From JANWXR01 sp964608265 (GTDB lineage Bacteria > Chloroflexota > Anaerolineae > Anaerolineales > UBA6663), in contig CAZSNP010000037.1 of assembly GCA_964608265.1 (NCBI GenBank), positions 1-47,195 of the forward strand: 47,195 nt of DNA, in the 5' to 3' direction. The translations under genes were made by a program, and so were the position numbers. Each line of letters begins with the position of its first letter. Positions within the stretch are counted from its first letter, which is position 1. Under the pieces are notes generated by a model that saw only the letters and a list, made by a program, of their open reading frames with translations, was not told where the DNA came from and did not search any database. Below are positions 15,078-23,507 of this stretch, piece after piece.

Positions 15078-15710
15078 ATGTCATACGCACCGTGGCTCAC
15101 CGGCCCGAACGGACAGCAATGGAAACTCGAGTCCGAGAGATATCTGCTCGGCCGCGACGCGCCCGCCGATATCGTGCTCGCCTCGCCGCGCATCTCGCGG
15201 CAGCACGCGCTGCTCACGCGGGTGGATCAGGGCCATTACCTCGGCGACCTCGGCAGCCGGAACGGCACCTTCGTCAACGGGCAGCCGGTAATGGAGGAAG
15301 CCGTGCGGCTCAAAGATGGCGACGAGATCGTGCTCGGCGGTGTGATCGCATTGAAGTTCCACGACCCCGGTGAGACGGTGGAGGGGCCGCGCCTCGGCAA
15401 GCTGCGCGGGGTGTGGCTCGACGAGGCCGCGCGCGCGGTGTGGGTGGATGCCAGACCCGTCGAGCCGCCCCTCTCCGCCGCGCAGTTCACGCTGATGAAG
15501 TTGCTTTACGACAACGCCGGCAACGTCGTCACCCGCGCGCAACTCATCGGAACGGTTTGGCCCGACTCCGACCCGGCGGGCGTGAGCGAGGAAGCGGTGG
15601 ATGGCCTGATCAAACGCCTGCGCGCCCGCCTGCGCGAAACGCAACCTGAACGCGAATACCTCGAGGTGCTGCGCGGGCAGGGGTTGCGGCTCGTCAGCGG
15701 ACCGGAGTAG
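15078..15710 (+). CDS. FHA domain - winged-helix transcriptional regulator
   Basis: 210 residues in two parts. Residues ~1-95 are an FHA domain (YLLGR, ISRQHALL, DLGSRNGTFVNG), which binds phosphothreonine peptides. Residues ~110-205 are an OmpR/PhoB-type winged helix (LSAAQFTLMKLLYDNAGNVVTRAQL, EEAVDGLIKRLRARL, LEVLRGQGLRLV). There is no receiver domain: phosphothreonine recognition takes its place. It begins 73 nt after the kinase gene and is probably its output, recruited by or phosphorylated by that kinase (inference). An in-frame opening extends upstream of ATG 15078, but the FHA fold begins at this Met. Confidence 0.9.
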   Translation: MSYAPWLTGPNGQQWKLESERYLLGRDAPADIVLASPRISRQHALLTRVDQGHYLGDLGSRNGTFVNGQPVMEEAVRLKDGDEIVLGGVIALKFHDPGETVEGPRLGKLRGVWLDEAARAVWVDARPVEPPLSAAQFTLMKLLYDNAGNVVTRAQLIGTVWPDSDPAGVSEEAVDGLIKRLRARLRETQPEREYLEVLRGQGLRLVSGPE

Positions 15711-15875
15711 CGGATTTCAGCCGCAACTCCGCGGCTCGCGCCATCCGTTGATCCGCTGTCCATCCGTTGCCCGCCCCCTTCGCGCCCCCTTCGCATCCAG
15801 CCTGCCTCCGGGCACCCTGCTAAATTGAGCCGCAATTGTTATTGGCCCGCAGGGTCTCGACTCAGGAGCAAGGGT

Positions 15876-17672
15876 ATGTCCGAGCCACATCCGATGACGC
15901 GACGCGAGGTGTTGAAGGCCGGAGCGCTGCTCGTAGTAGCCGCTTCAGCGGCTTGCGCGCGGAACGAGGCAACGCCGGGGCCCGCCACGGCCACCCCCGG
16001 TGGGATGGGGCACAATCATCACAGCCATCCGACCTCCGCCGCCACCCGCGCGCCGGTGAGCGTTGCGCCGGCGACAGCCGTGCCGCAGCCCACCCTGGCC
16101 GGGAGCAGCATCGAGGCCGCCGTGCCGCTCGACATCATCGTGTGGAACCGGCTCGCCTTCGGCCCGCGCCAGAGTGACCTGGTGGAGTGGCGCTCGCGCA
16201 ACGCCGCGCCGGAGGAAGTGTTCGCGCAGTGGCTCGAAGGCCAGCTTTATCCCGAAACGCTCGACGACAGTGAGTGCGACGCCAGGCTGGCCGCAGCCGG
16301 ATTCACCACCCTGCATAAATCGCCCGAGCAAATCTGGGCCGACCACGTCGTGGATAACGACATGAACAGCGATGACGATTGGCAGCGCTTCGTCCGCCCG
16401 ATGACGGAGACGGTGCAGGCCACGCTGTTGCGCATGACGCACAGCCGCCGCCAGCTTTACGAGGTGCTGGTTGATTTCTGGCACAACCACTTCAACGTCT
16501 TCCGCGAGACCGAAAGCACGCCGCCGCTGTTCATGGCGTACGACCGCGACGCCATCCGCGCGCACGTGTTCGGCAACTTCCGCGACATGCTGACCGCCGT
16601 GGCCACCAGCCCGGCCATGTTGTACTACCTCGACAATTACAACAATCAGGTCGCGGGGCCGAACGAGAACTGGGCCCGTGAGCTATTCGAGTTGCACACG
16701 CTCGGCGCGGAGAACTACTTCGGCGTGCGGGACCCGAAGGGCGTGCCGAAGCTCGCGAACGGAATCGCGGCGGGCTATGTGGACAATGACGTGTACGAGG
16801 CGGCGCGCGCCTTCACCGGCTGGCGCGTCGGCGACAACTCGTGGGGCTACGAAGACGCCGGCGTGCCGGGCACCGGCGCGTTCTACTTTCACCGGCCGTG
16901 GCACGACCGCTTCAACAAACTCGTGCTCGGCCAATACCTCCCGCACGATCAGGCCGACATGAAGGATGGGCTGGATGTGCTGGGGATGCTGGCGGCGCAT
17001 CCCGGCACCGCGCGCTTCGTCTGCCGTAAGCTGTGCCGGCGATTGATCAGCGATAGTCCGCCGGAATCCGTTGTTCAGCGCGCCGCAGAAATCTTCCTCG
17101 AACGCAAAGATGCCCCCGATCAGCTCAGGCACGTCGTCCGCGAGATTGCGCTGTCGGAAGAGTTCAAAACCACGTGGGGCGAAAAGATCAAACGCCCACT
17201 CGAAGCCGTCGCCAGCCTGCTGCGCGCGCTCGAGGTGGATATGACCCAACAGCCCGACTCGCTGTTTTGGTATGTGGATGGGTTGGGCCAGCCGCTCTTC
17301 GGCCGCCGCCCGCCGGATGGGTACCCCGACCGGCGCGAGGCGTGGAGCAGCACCAACGGCCTGCTCAATCGCTGGAACTTCGGCGTGGCGTTGATCGAGG
17401 GCTGGATCAGCGATGAGAGCGGCAGGGCGCTGGCCGTTGACCTGCGCGCGCAAACCCCGCCCGAACTCAACCGCGCCGCCGCCCTCGCCGATTACTGGAT
17501 TGACCGGCTGCTGGGCCGCCCGCTGCAACACGCCGCCGACCGCGACGCCCTGGCCCGCTTCATCGCCGGCGAGTACGGCCTCGACGACGAGCTGCCCGCC
17601 GATCACCTCGACTGGCGTCTGCCCGGCCTGGTGGAGTTGATTTTGATGAGCCCGGATTTTCAACTACGGTAA
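15876..17672 (+). CDS. DUF1800 family protein, Tat-exported lipoprotein
   Basis: 598 residues. The N-terminus MTRREVLKAGALLVVAASAAC has a twin-arginine motif, a hydrophobic stretch and a lipobox-like Cys, so the protein is probably Tat-exported and lipid-anchored. The body has DUF1800 blocks: LAFGPRQ, LLRMTHSRRQLYEVLVDFWHNHFNV, YLDNYNNQ, NWARELFELHTLG, EAARAFTGW, AHPGTARFVCRKLCRRL. A His/Pro/Thr-rich linker follows the lipobox. Biochemical role is unknown. The gene is nearly always next to a DUF1501 gene, as here (34-nt gap). AGGAG lies 8 nt before ATG 15876. The 165 nt upstream show no other feature. Confidence 0.93.
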   Translation: MSEPHPMTRREVLKAGALLVVAASAACARNEATPGPATATPGGMGHNHHSHPTSAATRAPVSVAPATAVPQPTLAGSSIEAAVPLDIIVWNRLAFGPRQSDLVEWRSRNAAPEEVFAQWLEGQLYPETLDDSECDARLAAAGFTTLHKSPEQIWADHVVDNDMNSDDDWQRFVRPMTETVQATLLRMTHSRRQLYEVLVDFWHNHFNVFRETESTPPLFMAYDRDAIRAHVFGNFRDMLTAVATSPAMLYYLDNYNNQVAGPNENWARELFELHTLGAENYFGVRDPKGVPKLANGIAAGYVDNDVYEAARAFTGWRVGDNSWGYEDAGVPGTGAFYFHRPWHDRFNKLVLGQYLPHDQADMKDGLDVLGMLAAHPGTARFVCRKLCRRLISDSPPESVVQRAAEIFLERKDAPDQLRHVVREIALSEEFKTTWGEKIKRPLEAVASLLRALEVDMTQQPDSLFWYVDGLGQPLFGRRPPDGYPDRREAWSSTNGLLNRWNFGVALIEGWISDESGRALAVDLRAQTPPELNRAAALADYWIDRLLGRPLQHAADRDALARFIAGEYGLDDELPADHLDWRLPGLVELILMSPDFQLR

Positions 17673-17706
17673 TCGGTAAATACCAGTTACTGATTTGGAG
17701 ACACCT

Positions 17707-18966
17707 ATGCCTTCCAAAATTTCCCGCCGCAAATTCATGGTCGGTTGTTCCGCCGCCATCGCCGCGCTGGCCGGTTCACGCCTCACTCGCCTCGCCCTCG
17801 CCGCGCCGGGCGCGCAGGCCGCCAACGACAATGCCCTCATCGTCGTCTTTCTGCGCGGGGGGTGGGATGCCCTCAACGTCTTCCCCGTGCTCGACGGCCC
17901 GGACCGCGCCGCGTACGAAACCGCGCGGCCCACGCTCAAGATCGCGGCCGGCGGCCCGAACGGCGCGCTGCCGCTCAACGACACGCTCGGCCTGCACCCG
18001 GCGATGAGGCCGCTGTACGGGCTGTATCAGGATAAGCGCCTCGCGGTGGTGCAGGCCTGCGGCCTCAACCACGATACGCGCTCGCACTTCGACGCGATGG
18101 AATACATCGAGCTGGGCACGCCCGGCAACAAGACCACGACCGCCGGCTGGATGACGCGCGCGCTGCAAACCGACCCGCACCTGCCCAACGGCGCGCTCAT
18201 GCCGGCGCTGGCCGCCGGGGCGCAGCCCACCGCGCTGCTCGCCCACTCCAACACCATCGCCATGAACACCCCCTCCGATTTCTCGATCTGGAGCAACGGC
18301 TCGTATCAGCCCGATCAGCGCGTGGTGCTGCGGCAGATGTATGCGGGCGAGGATTGGATGCGGCAGGCCGGCGCGCAAACGCTGCGCACGGTCGAACTGG
18401 TGGAGCAGCAGAGCGTCAGCGAATACGTGCCGGAGAACGGCGCGCAGTATCCCGACGACTACTTCAGCGTCAACCTCAAAACCCTGGCGCAGATGATGAA
18501 GCTCAACCTCGGGCTGCGGGTGGGCGCGGTGGATCTCGGCGGCTGGGACACGCACGACTATCAGGGTGACCGGCACGAGGGTTACTTCGGCGATTTGCTC
18601 GGGCAACTGGCGCGCGGGCTGGAGGCCTTTTACACCGACCTCGGCGGGTATGCCGAGCGCACCACGGTGGTGGTGATGAGCGAGTTCGGGCGGCGGCTGG
18701 CGCAGAACGGCAGCTACGGCACCGACCACGGGCACGGCAGCGCGATGCTGGTGCTCGGCGGCGGCGTGAACGGCGGGCAGGTATACGGCCAGTGGCCGGG
18801 CCTGAGCAACGAGCAACTCTACGACCGCGCCGACCTGGCCGTGACCACCGATTACCGCAACGTGCTCAGCGAGGTGTTGGTGAAACGCCTCGGCAACCCG
18901 AACGTCGCGGCGATCTTTCCGGGCTACACAGGTTACGGCGAGATGGGGATTGTGGCGGCCTACTAA
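17707..18966 (+). CDS. DUF1501 family protein, Tat substrate
   Basis: 419 residues with a Tat signal (SRRKFMVGCSAAIAALAG...ALAAPGAQA). DUF1501 proteins share the alkaline phosphatase/sulfatase fold; here ALIVVFLRGGWDALN, NHDTRSHFDAMEYIE, VDLGGWDTHDYQG, VVVMSEFGRR and GTDHGHGSAMLVLGG give the expected Asp/His metal-site residues. With the DUF1800 gene it forms the common two-gene unit whose substrate is not established. ATG 17707 is preferred over the in-frame TTG at 17695 because GGAG sits 6 nt before it. Confidence 0.93.
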   Translation: MPSKISRRKFMVGCSAAIAALAGSRLTRLALAAPGAQAANDNALIVVFLRGGWDALNVFPVLDGPDRAAYETARPTLKIAAGGPNGALPLNDTLGLHPAMRPLYGLYQDKRLAVVQACGLNHDTRSHFDAMEYIELGTPGNKTTTAGWMTRALQTDPHLPNGALMPALAAGAQPTALLAHSNTIAMNTPSDFSIWSNGSYQPDQRVVLRQMYAGEDWMRQAGAQTLRTVELVEQQSVSEYVPENGAQYPDDYFSVNLKTLAQMMKLNLGLRVGAVDLGGWDTHDYQGDRHEGYFGDLLGQLARGLEAFYTDLGGYAERTTVVVMSEFGRRLAQNGSYGTDHGHGSAMLVLGGGVNGGQVYGQWPGLSNEQLYDRADLAVTTDYRNVLSEVLVKRLGNPNVAAIFPGYTGYGEMGIVAAY

Positions 18967-19058
18967 ACCGCGGCGACGCTGAGAAGGCCGGGAGTGTGGG
19001 TTGAGACGCGCCGCCGGCGCGTCTCTTTTCGCTGGCGTGATACGATTCCGCACACGCC

Positions 19059-19550
19059 ATGTCCGCCGACCCCTACGCCCTCCTCGGCCTCACGCCCAGC
19101 GCGAACGAAGACGACATTCGCGCCGCGTACCGCCGCAAGGCTGCCCAGGTGCACCCCGACACGCAGCCCGCTCAGCGCAAAGAATGGGCAGCCGAGCGAA
19201 TGCGCCAGCTCAACGCCGCGCGCGAACTTCTGCTCGACCCGCAGCGGCGCGCTGAGCTCGACGCGCAACGACGCGAGGCGCTGGCCCGCTCGCGGGCGGA
19301 TGGGTGGGCGGAGGAACGCCGGCGCCGGTCCGCCCTGCGCCGCTTCCGGCAAACGCTGTGGCGCGCGGGCTGGCTGGCGACCGGGGCGGGCGTGTGCGCG
19401 CTGGCCATCTTCGCTCCACAGTTTCTGCAGGTCTTCGCGCGCGTAGCCCTGCTCGCCCTCAACGTCATCGTCGCCTTCGGCGTGGTCGTCCTCGGGCCGA
19501 TTGCGATTGCGTTGCTGCTCGGTTGGATCCTGCTGTCGTTTCGGGGTTAA
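19059..19550 (+). CDS. J-domain membrane protein
   Basis: 163 residues. The N-terminal J domain (DPYALLGLTPSANEDDIRAAYRRKAAQVHPDT) retains the HPD motif needed to stimulate DnaK. An Arg-rich, coiled-coil-like stretch follows (about 65-105), then two hydrophobic helices (about 107-125 and 130-158). It probably recruits DnaK to the membrane; client unknown. It is not classical DnaJ: there is no Gly/Phe region or zinc finger. A weak TACGAT at 19041 lies 12 nt upstream. The last codon is followed by the convergent ggt gene. Confidence 0.88.
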   Translation: MSADPYALLGLTPSANEDDIRAAYRRKAAQVHPDTQPAQRKEWAAERMRQLNAARELLLDPQRRAELDAQRREALARSRADGWAEERRRRSALRRFRQTLWRAGWLATGAGVCALAIFAPQFLQVFARVALLALNVIVAFGVVVLGPIAIALLLGWILLSFRG

Positions 19551-19593
19551 TCGCTGTGGGTGACTCGAGCGGATCACGCTCAGTCACGCACGT

Positions 19594-21234
19594 TCAGAAC
19601 CCCAGCGCACAGCCGTCGGCGCGAGGGTCGCTGCCGCCCCACAACACGCCGTCGGCTTCGCGGCGGATGATCTGCCCGCGACCAAAGACCGCCCGCTCGT
19701 AGCCGGAGACCTCCGCCGTCAGCGGGTGCCCACGCGCCGCCAGCCCCTCCACCAGCCCGCGCGGCAGGCCCGTCTCCAGCAACACATTACCCCCGGCCGT
19801 TTCGGCGCCGATGCAAAAGCGCAGCCGGTTCAGCGCCGCCTGCGGGTCGGCCCCATCGTCAATCATCGCCACCACAACCTGGGCGTGGCCCTGCGGCTGC
19901 ATGAAGCCGCCCATCACGCCGAACGGGCCGAAGAGCGAACCATCCGCGCGCGTGAGCAGGCCGGGGATGATGGTGTGATACGGCCGCTTGCCCGGCGCCA
20001 GCGCGTTGGGGTGCGCCGGGTCGAGCGAGAAGTTGTGCCCGCGATTTTGCAACGTGAAGCCCAACGGCCCGGCCGCGCCGGCGGGCACGATGCCGGTGCC
20101 AAAGCCCATGTAATTGCTGTTGATGAACGAGCACGCGTTGCCGGCGCCATCGACCACGCAGCAATACACCGTGCCGGAGGAGGCAACGGGCGAGCCGCGC
20201 CGGGGGTCGAGGGTGGCGCGATGGGGATTGATGAGGGCGCGACGCTGCGCGGCGTAATCCTTCGCGAGCAACCCGGCGAGTGGCATATCGAAGAAGCGCG
20301 GATCGGCCACATACCAGCGCGCGTCGGCGAAGGCGAGCCGCAGCGCTTCGATGAGCCTGTGCCAGCGATCCACGCTCAACGGCTGGTGCGCGGCGAGGTC
20401 GAAGCCCTCGAGGATGTTGAGCGCCAGTAACGCCGTCAGCCCCTGGCCATTGGGCGGGCATTCCCATACGCGGTAGCCGCGATAATCCACGCTGATCGGC
20501 TCTTCCCACGTTGAGGTGTGCGCGGCTAGGTCGGCCTCGGTCATGACGCCCCCGGCCCGCTGCACGACGCCCGCAATCGCGCGGGCGACCTCGCCGCGAT
20601 AAAACGCCGCCGCGCCGCCCTCGGCCACGGCGCGCAACGTTCGCCCCAGGCCCGGATTGCGGAAGACCTCGCCCGCACGCGGGCCATTTCCATTCAATGT
20701 AAGTGCGCGGCCTCCCGGGGCAGCGCGTAATCGCTCCGCGCCGCGCTGCCAGAAGTGCGCGGTGAGCGGCGCAACCGGGAAGCCGTCCTCCGCCAGGCGA
20801 ATCGCCGGCGCGAGCACCTCCCTCAGCGGCAGTGAGCCGTGCCGCGCGATCAAATCACACCACCCCGCGCACGCGCCCGGCACGGTGATGGTGTGGGCGT
20901 GATAAGCGTCGCCGATCTCGTGACCGCGGGCGAGGCCCTGCGCCGTGATCAGCTCGATGGTGAGCGCGGCCGGCGCGCGGCCCGAGCCGTTGAGGGCGCT
21001 GACGCGTTGGGTGCGCGCGTCGTAGAACAACGCGAACATATCCCCGCCGATGCCGGTGGAGGTCGGCTCGGTGACGTTGAGCGCCGCCGCCATCGCTACC
21101 GCCGCATCGGCCGCGTTGCCGCCCGCCATCAGAATCGACAGGCCCGCCTGCGAGGCCAGCGGCTGGCTCGAAGCCACCAGGCCGCGGCGCGCGATGACGG
21201 GCGACCGATACGAATCAAAGGTGTGTCCGGTCAT
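19594..21234 (-). CDS. ggt: Gamma-glutamyltranspeptidase family protein
   Basis: 546-residue proenzyme of the Ntn-hydrolase family that cleaves gamma-glutamyl bonds such as in glutathione. NGSGRAPAAL, GGNAADAAVAMAAALNVTEP and STGIGGDMF are conserved large-subunit blocks. The autoprocessing Thr is T355 in SSGTVYCCVVD, followed by NSNYMGFGTG and PYHTIIPGL. There is no obvious signal peptide, so it may be cytoplasmic like the YwrD type. ATG 21234 overlaps the stop of the upstream glutaredoxin-like gene by 4 nt. The frame is open further upstream, but that stretch is the shadow of the upstream gene. Confidence 0.92.
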   Translation of the reverse strand: MTGHTFDSYRSPVIARRGLVASSQPLASQAGLSILMAGGNAADAAVAMAAALNVTEPTSTGIGGDMFALFYDARTQRVSALNGSGRAPAALTIELITAQGLARGHEIGDAYHAHTITVPGACAGWCDLIARHGSLPLREVLAPAIRLAEDGFPVAPLTAHFWQRGAERLRAAPGGRALTLNGNGPRAGEVFRNPGLGRTLRAVAEGGAAAFYRGEVARAIAGVVQRAGGVMTEADLAAHTSTWEEPISVDYRGYRVWECPPNGQGLTALLALNILEGFDLAAHQPLSVDRWHRLIEALRLAFADARWYVADPRFFDMPLAGLLAKDYAAQRRALINPHRATLDPRRGSPVASSGTVYCCVVDGAGNACSFINSNYMGFGTGIVPAGAAGPLGFTLQNRGHNFSLDPAHPNALAPGKRPYHTIIPGLLTRADGSLFGPFGVMGGFMQPQGHAQVVVAMIDDGADPQAALNRLRFCIGAETAGGNVLLETGLPRGLVEGLAARGHPLTAEVSGYERAVFGRGQIIRREADGVLWGGSDPRADGCALGF

Positions 21235-21500
21235 GGCCACTGAAATCCCAGTTCGAGCAGGGCCGCCTCGAGTTCGGCGTCGGTGGGTTCGGTGAGCACG
21301 AGTTTGCGTTTGCCGGTCTCGAACACGAGCGTGGGGGTGCTGCGGAAACCGGCGTTGATGAAGATGACGAAGCGCTCGGCGTCCACGTCTGCATCGATGT
21401 TGACCTCGCGATGCGGGAGGCGCAGCGCGTTCAGCCGGTGGCGGGTGCGCTCGGTGTCGTCGCAATCGGTTGCGCCGTAGAGAGTGATAGAGGCAGTCAT
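21231..21500 (-). CDS. Glutaredoxin-like small protein
   Basis: 89 residues with a thioredoxin fold: strand SITLYGATDCDDTERTRHRL (single active-site Cys in a CDDT motif), HREVNIDAD, and the cis-Pro loop RSTPTLVFETG. One Cys suggests monothiol chemistry or a binding role. It is translationally coupled to gamma-glutamyltranspeptidase, suggesting thiol metabolism. ATG 21500 is chosen because the fold begins at that Met; no Shine-Dalgarno site is visible before it. Confidence 0.8.
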   Translation of the reverse strand: MTASITLYGATDCDDTERTRHRLNALRLPHREVNIDADVDAERFVIFINAGFRSTPTLVFETGKRKLVLTEPTDAELEAALLELGFQWP

Positions 21501-21568
21501 GGAGGTGGGAATGACGACGCCCCTCGCTGAGAGGGGCGTCATTGCGGGCGGGATAGGCTCGGACTGAA

Positions 21569-21967
21569 CTATTCTTCGACGCGGTAGCTGCCCTCGATGA
21601 CCTCGCCGTCGGGTTTCTTCTCGGGCTGCGCCGGGTTGTCGGTCACCGACCACTGGCTGCCCGCGGTCAGGCGCTTGAGGTGCTCGTGCACGACCTCGGC
21701 CGGGGCCAGCTCGAGGAAGAAGCGCAGGCCCATCATCACTACGGCCAGATCGTCCAACTGGCCCAGCACCGGCGCGATGTCGGGCAGGATATCCAGCGGG
21801 AAGAGCAAATAGGCGGCTGAGGCGATGGGGATGAGCTTGGTCAGCGGGTGCACGCGCCCATCGAGCATCAGGTTATAGACCAGCTTAAGTTGCTGCACCA
21901 CTTCGCGGAAGAAGCTGCCCTCGGGGATGTACGGGCCGAGCAGGTTGCGTTTCTCTTCAGTGGACAT
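21569..21967 (-). CDS. DUF1232 (YkvA-like) membrane-associated protein
   Basis: 132 residues. The core VYNLMLDGRVHPLTKLIPIASAAYLLFPLDILPDIAPVLGQLDDLAVVMMGLRFF is the DUF1232 signature (PLDxxPDxxPxxGxxDD). It includes one or two hydrophobic helices. The C-terminal ~30 residues are polar and acidic. Function unknown. A strong GGAGGT lies 5 nt before the ATG. It follows the TPR/MshEN gene on the same strand with a 55-nt gap. Confidence 0.9.
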   Translation of the reverse strand: MSTEEKRNLLGPYIPEGSFFREVVQQLKLVYNLMLDGRVHPLTKLIPIASAAYLLFPLDILPDIAPVLGQLDDLAVVMMGLRFFLELAPAEVVHEHLKRLTAGSQWSVTDNPAQPEKKPDGEVIEGSYRVEE

Positions 21968-22022
21968 GATGACCTCCGGCTGACTCTACGCGCGATGGGT
22001 GAGCGCGGTTGCGGCCGGGCCG

Positions 22023-22565
22023 CTACTCATCCATCAGACTGTAGAAGTTGCGGTTCTGCTCGCGCAGCGCGAAGTCGAGCCGCTCCTGGGAGATGGCGCC
22101 CTGCTCCAGCAACAGGTCGCCGAGGCGCCGCGCCTCGCCGGCTTCGGCGGCGCGGTGCTGGGCGAGCAGGGCGCTCTTGAGTTGATCGGCGCTGATGAAC
22201 TTGTAATCCAGCAGATATTGCCCGAGGCGCGGCACGGGCCGGTCTTCATCACCCGGCACTTCGATCAGCACCTCGCTGAGCTCGGGGTCGGCCGTGTGCT
22301 CGGCCACCGCCACCTGCCGCGCGCGTTCCTGCTGGGCGAGCTTCAACCAATCGCGGGCGGTGTGATTCTCGGGGTTGATGGCCAGCACCCGGCCCAGGCA
22401 GTCGATGACCTGATTCATGTCGGTGAGCACCGACGCCAGCGTCAGCCAGGCCTGTTCGTGGCGCGGGTTGAGCTTGACGGCTTCGAAGAGCAGCCGGCGC
22501 GCTTCCTCGAGCTGGCGCGTCCGCACCGCCACCGTTGCGCGCTCGTACAAGGTGTCAGCGTTCAT
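22023..22565 (-). CDS. TPR protein with MshEN-like C-terminal repeats
   Basis: 180 residues. The N-terminal half (about 1-85) shows TPR-like helices with the ARRLLFEAVKLNPRHEQAWLTLASVL and LGRVLAINPENHTARDWLKLA patterns. The C-terminal half has two related segments, LGQYLLDYKFISADQLKSALLAQ and LGDLLLEQGAISQERLDFALREQ, as in the N-terminal domain of type II secretion/pilus ATPases (MshEN), some of which bind cyclic-di-GMP. No ATPase domain follows. An adaptor or second-messenger-sensing role is possible, but unproven. Confidence 0.8.
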   Translation of the reverse strand: MNADTLYERATVAVRTRQLEEARRLLFEAVKLNPRHEQAWLTLASVLTDMNQVIDCLGRVLAINPENHTARDWLKLAQQERARQVAVAEHTADPELSEVLIEVPGDEDRPVPRLGQYLLDYKFISADQLKSALLAQHRAAEAGEARRLGDLLLEQGAISQERLDFALREQNRNFYSLMDE

Positions 22566-22605
22566 CGAGTTGCAATCCCCACAGCGTTTGAGTCATCGTG
22601 GGCAA

Positions 22606-22635
22606 AGTATAAACGAGGAGGTGGGCATTGCACAA
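22606..22635 (-). promoter_or_regulatory. Promoter of the TPR/MshEN gene
   Basis: TTGTGC (22635-22630), 18-bp spacer, TATACT (22611-22606) on the minus strand, about 40 nt before the ATG at 22565. Confidence 0.5.
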
Positions 22636-22657
22636 TTGGTCAGCCGATTGGGGGAGC

Positions 22658-22694
22658 GGATGAGCGGATAAGGCCCGGGTCAATCCGCTCATCC
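22658..22694. repeat. Intergenic 12-bp inverted repeat
   Basis: GGATGAGCGGAT (22658-22669) and ATCCGCTCATCC (22683-22694) match perfectly around a 13-nt loop. It has no U tract, and lies between the liv terminator and the TPR gene promoter. Confidence 0.6.
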
Positions 22695-22732
22695 TCTCCG
22701 CCGCGGGCAATCCGTTGACCGGGTGCCCTGGC

Positions 22733-22767
22733 TCAAAACGAAACCTCCCGCGAGGGGTCGCGGGAGG
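22733..22767 (-). terminator. Rho-independent terminator of the liv operon
   Basis: CCTCCCGCGA (22744-22753) pairs with TCGCGGGAGG (22758-22767). On the minus strand the stem is followed by TTTCGTTTT. It lies 26 nt after the livF stop. Confidence 0.85.
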
Positions 22768-22792
22768 CGCGTCCAACAGACTCCGTTTCGGC

Positions 22793-23506
22793 TCAATGCT
22801 CGCCGAGATACGTCTTGCGCACTTCTTCGTCGTCGCGCAATCTGGCCGCCTCGCCCTGCAGCCGGATCTCGCCGGTCTGCAGCACGTAGCCGCGATGGGC
22901 GATACCGAGGGCCATGCGCGCGTTTTGCTCCACCAACAGGATGGTGGTGCCCTGTTTGTTGAGTTCCTTGATGGTCTCGAAGATGGTCTCGACCAGCAGC
23001 GGCGCGAGGCCCATGGACGGCTCGTCGAGCAGCAGCACGTGCGGGTTGCCCATCATCGCCCGCGCCATCGCCACCATTTGCTGCTCGCCGCCCGAAAGCG
23101 TGCCGGCTTTTTGCCGGGTGCGCTCGCGCAACCGCGGGAAGAGCGTCATCACCCGGTCGAGGTCGCGGCTGATGCCGTCTTTGTCGGCGCGGCTGAAGGC
23201 GCCCATCTCGAGGTTCTCCAGCACCGTCATCCGTGGGAAGACCAGGCGGCCTTCGGGCGATTGGCACACCCCGCGCCGGTTGACCTCGTGGGCCGGCAAC
23301 TTGGTCAGCTCGATGCCTTCGAGCATGATCGAGCCGGAACGCGGGCGGTTGAGGCCCTGAATGGTGCGCAGCGTCGTCGTCTTGCCCGCGCCGTTCGCGC
23401 CGATCAGGGTGACGATCTCACCTTTCTCCACATGCAGCGAGATGCCCTTGAGCGCGTGGATGTTGCCGTAGTAGGTGTGAACGTCTTTGAGTTCGAGCAT
23501 CGCCAT
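22793..23506 (-). CDS. livF: Branched-chain amino acid ABC transporter ATPase LivF
   Basis: 237 residues. Walker A GANGAGKTT, Q loop, signature LSGGEQQMVAMARAMM and Walker B VLLLDEPSMGL are intact. MLELKDVHTYYGNIHALKGISL and the C-terminal RKTYLGEH are typical of LivF. It powers uptake of Leu/Ile/Val or related substrates together with LivG. The ATG lies 1 nt after the livG stop. Last gene of the operon. Confidence 0.96.
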   Translation of the reverse strand: MAMLELKDVHTYYGNIHALKGISLHVEKGEIVTLIGANGAGKTTTLRTIQGLNRPRSGSIMLEGIELTKLPAHEVNRRGVCQSPEGRLVFPRMTVLENLEMGAFSRADKDGISRDLDRVMTLFPRLRERTRQKAGTLSGGEQQMVAMARAMMGNPHVLLLDEPSMGLAPLLVETIFETIKELNKQGTTILLVEQNARMALGIAHRGYVLQTGEIRLQGEAARLRDDEEVRKTYLGEH

Positions 23507-23507
23507 G

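Noticed and set aside
12587..15217. 876-codon open frame on the minus strand opposite the kinase gene
   Set aside because: The plus strand encodes intact kinase motifs and an aligned -10 box; the antisense product is low-complexity Arg/Gly/His sequence with no recognisable fold.
15078..15710. FHA protein as an ordinary OmpR-type response regulator
   Set aside because: The N-terminal part has FHA motifs (GR, SRQH, GSRNGT) and no receiver domain with a phospho-accepting Asp.
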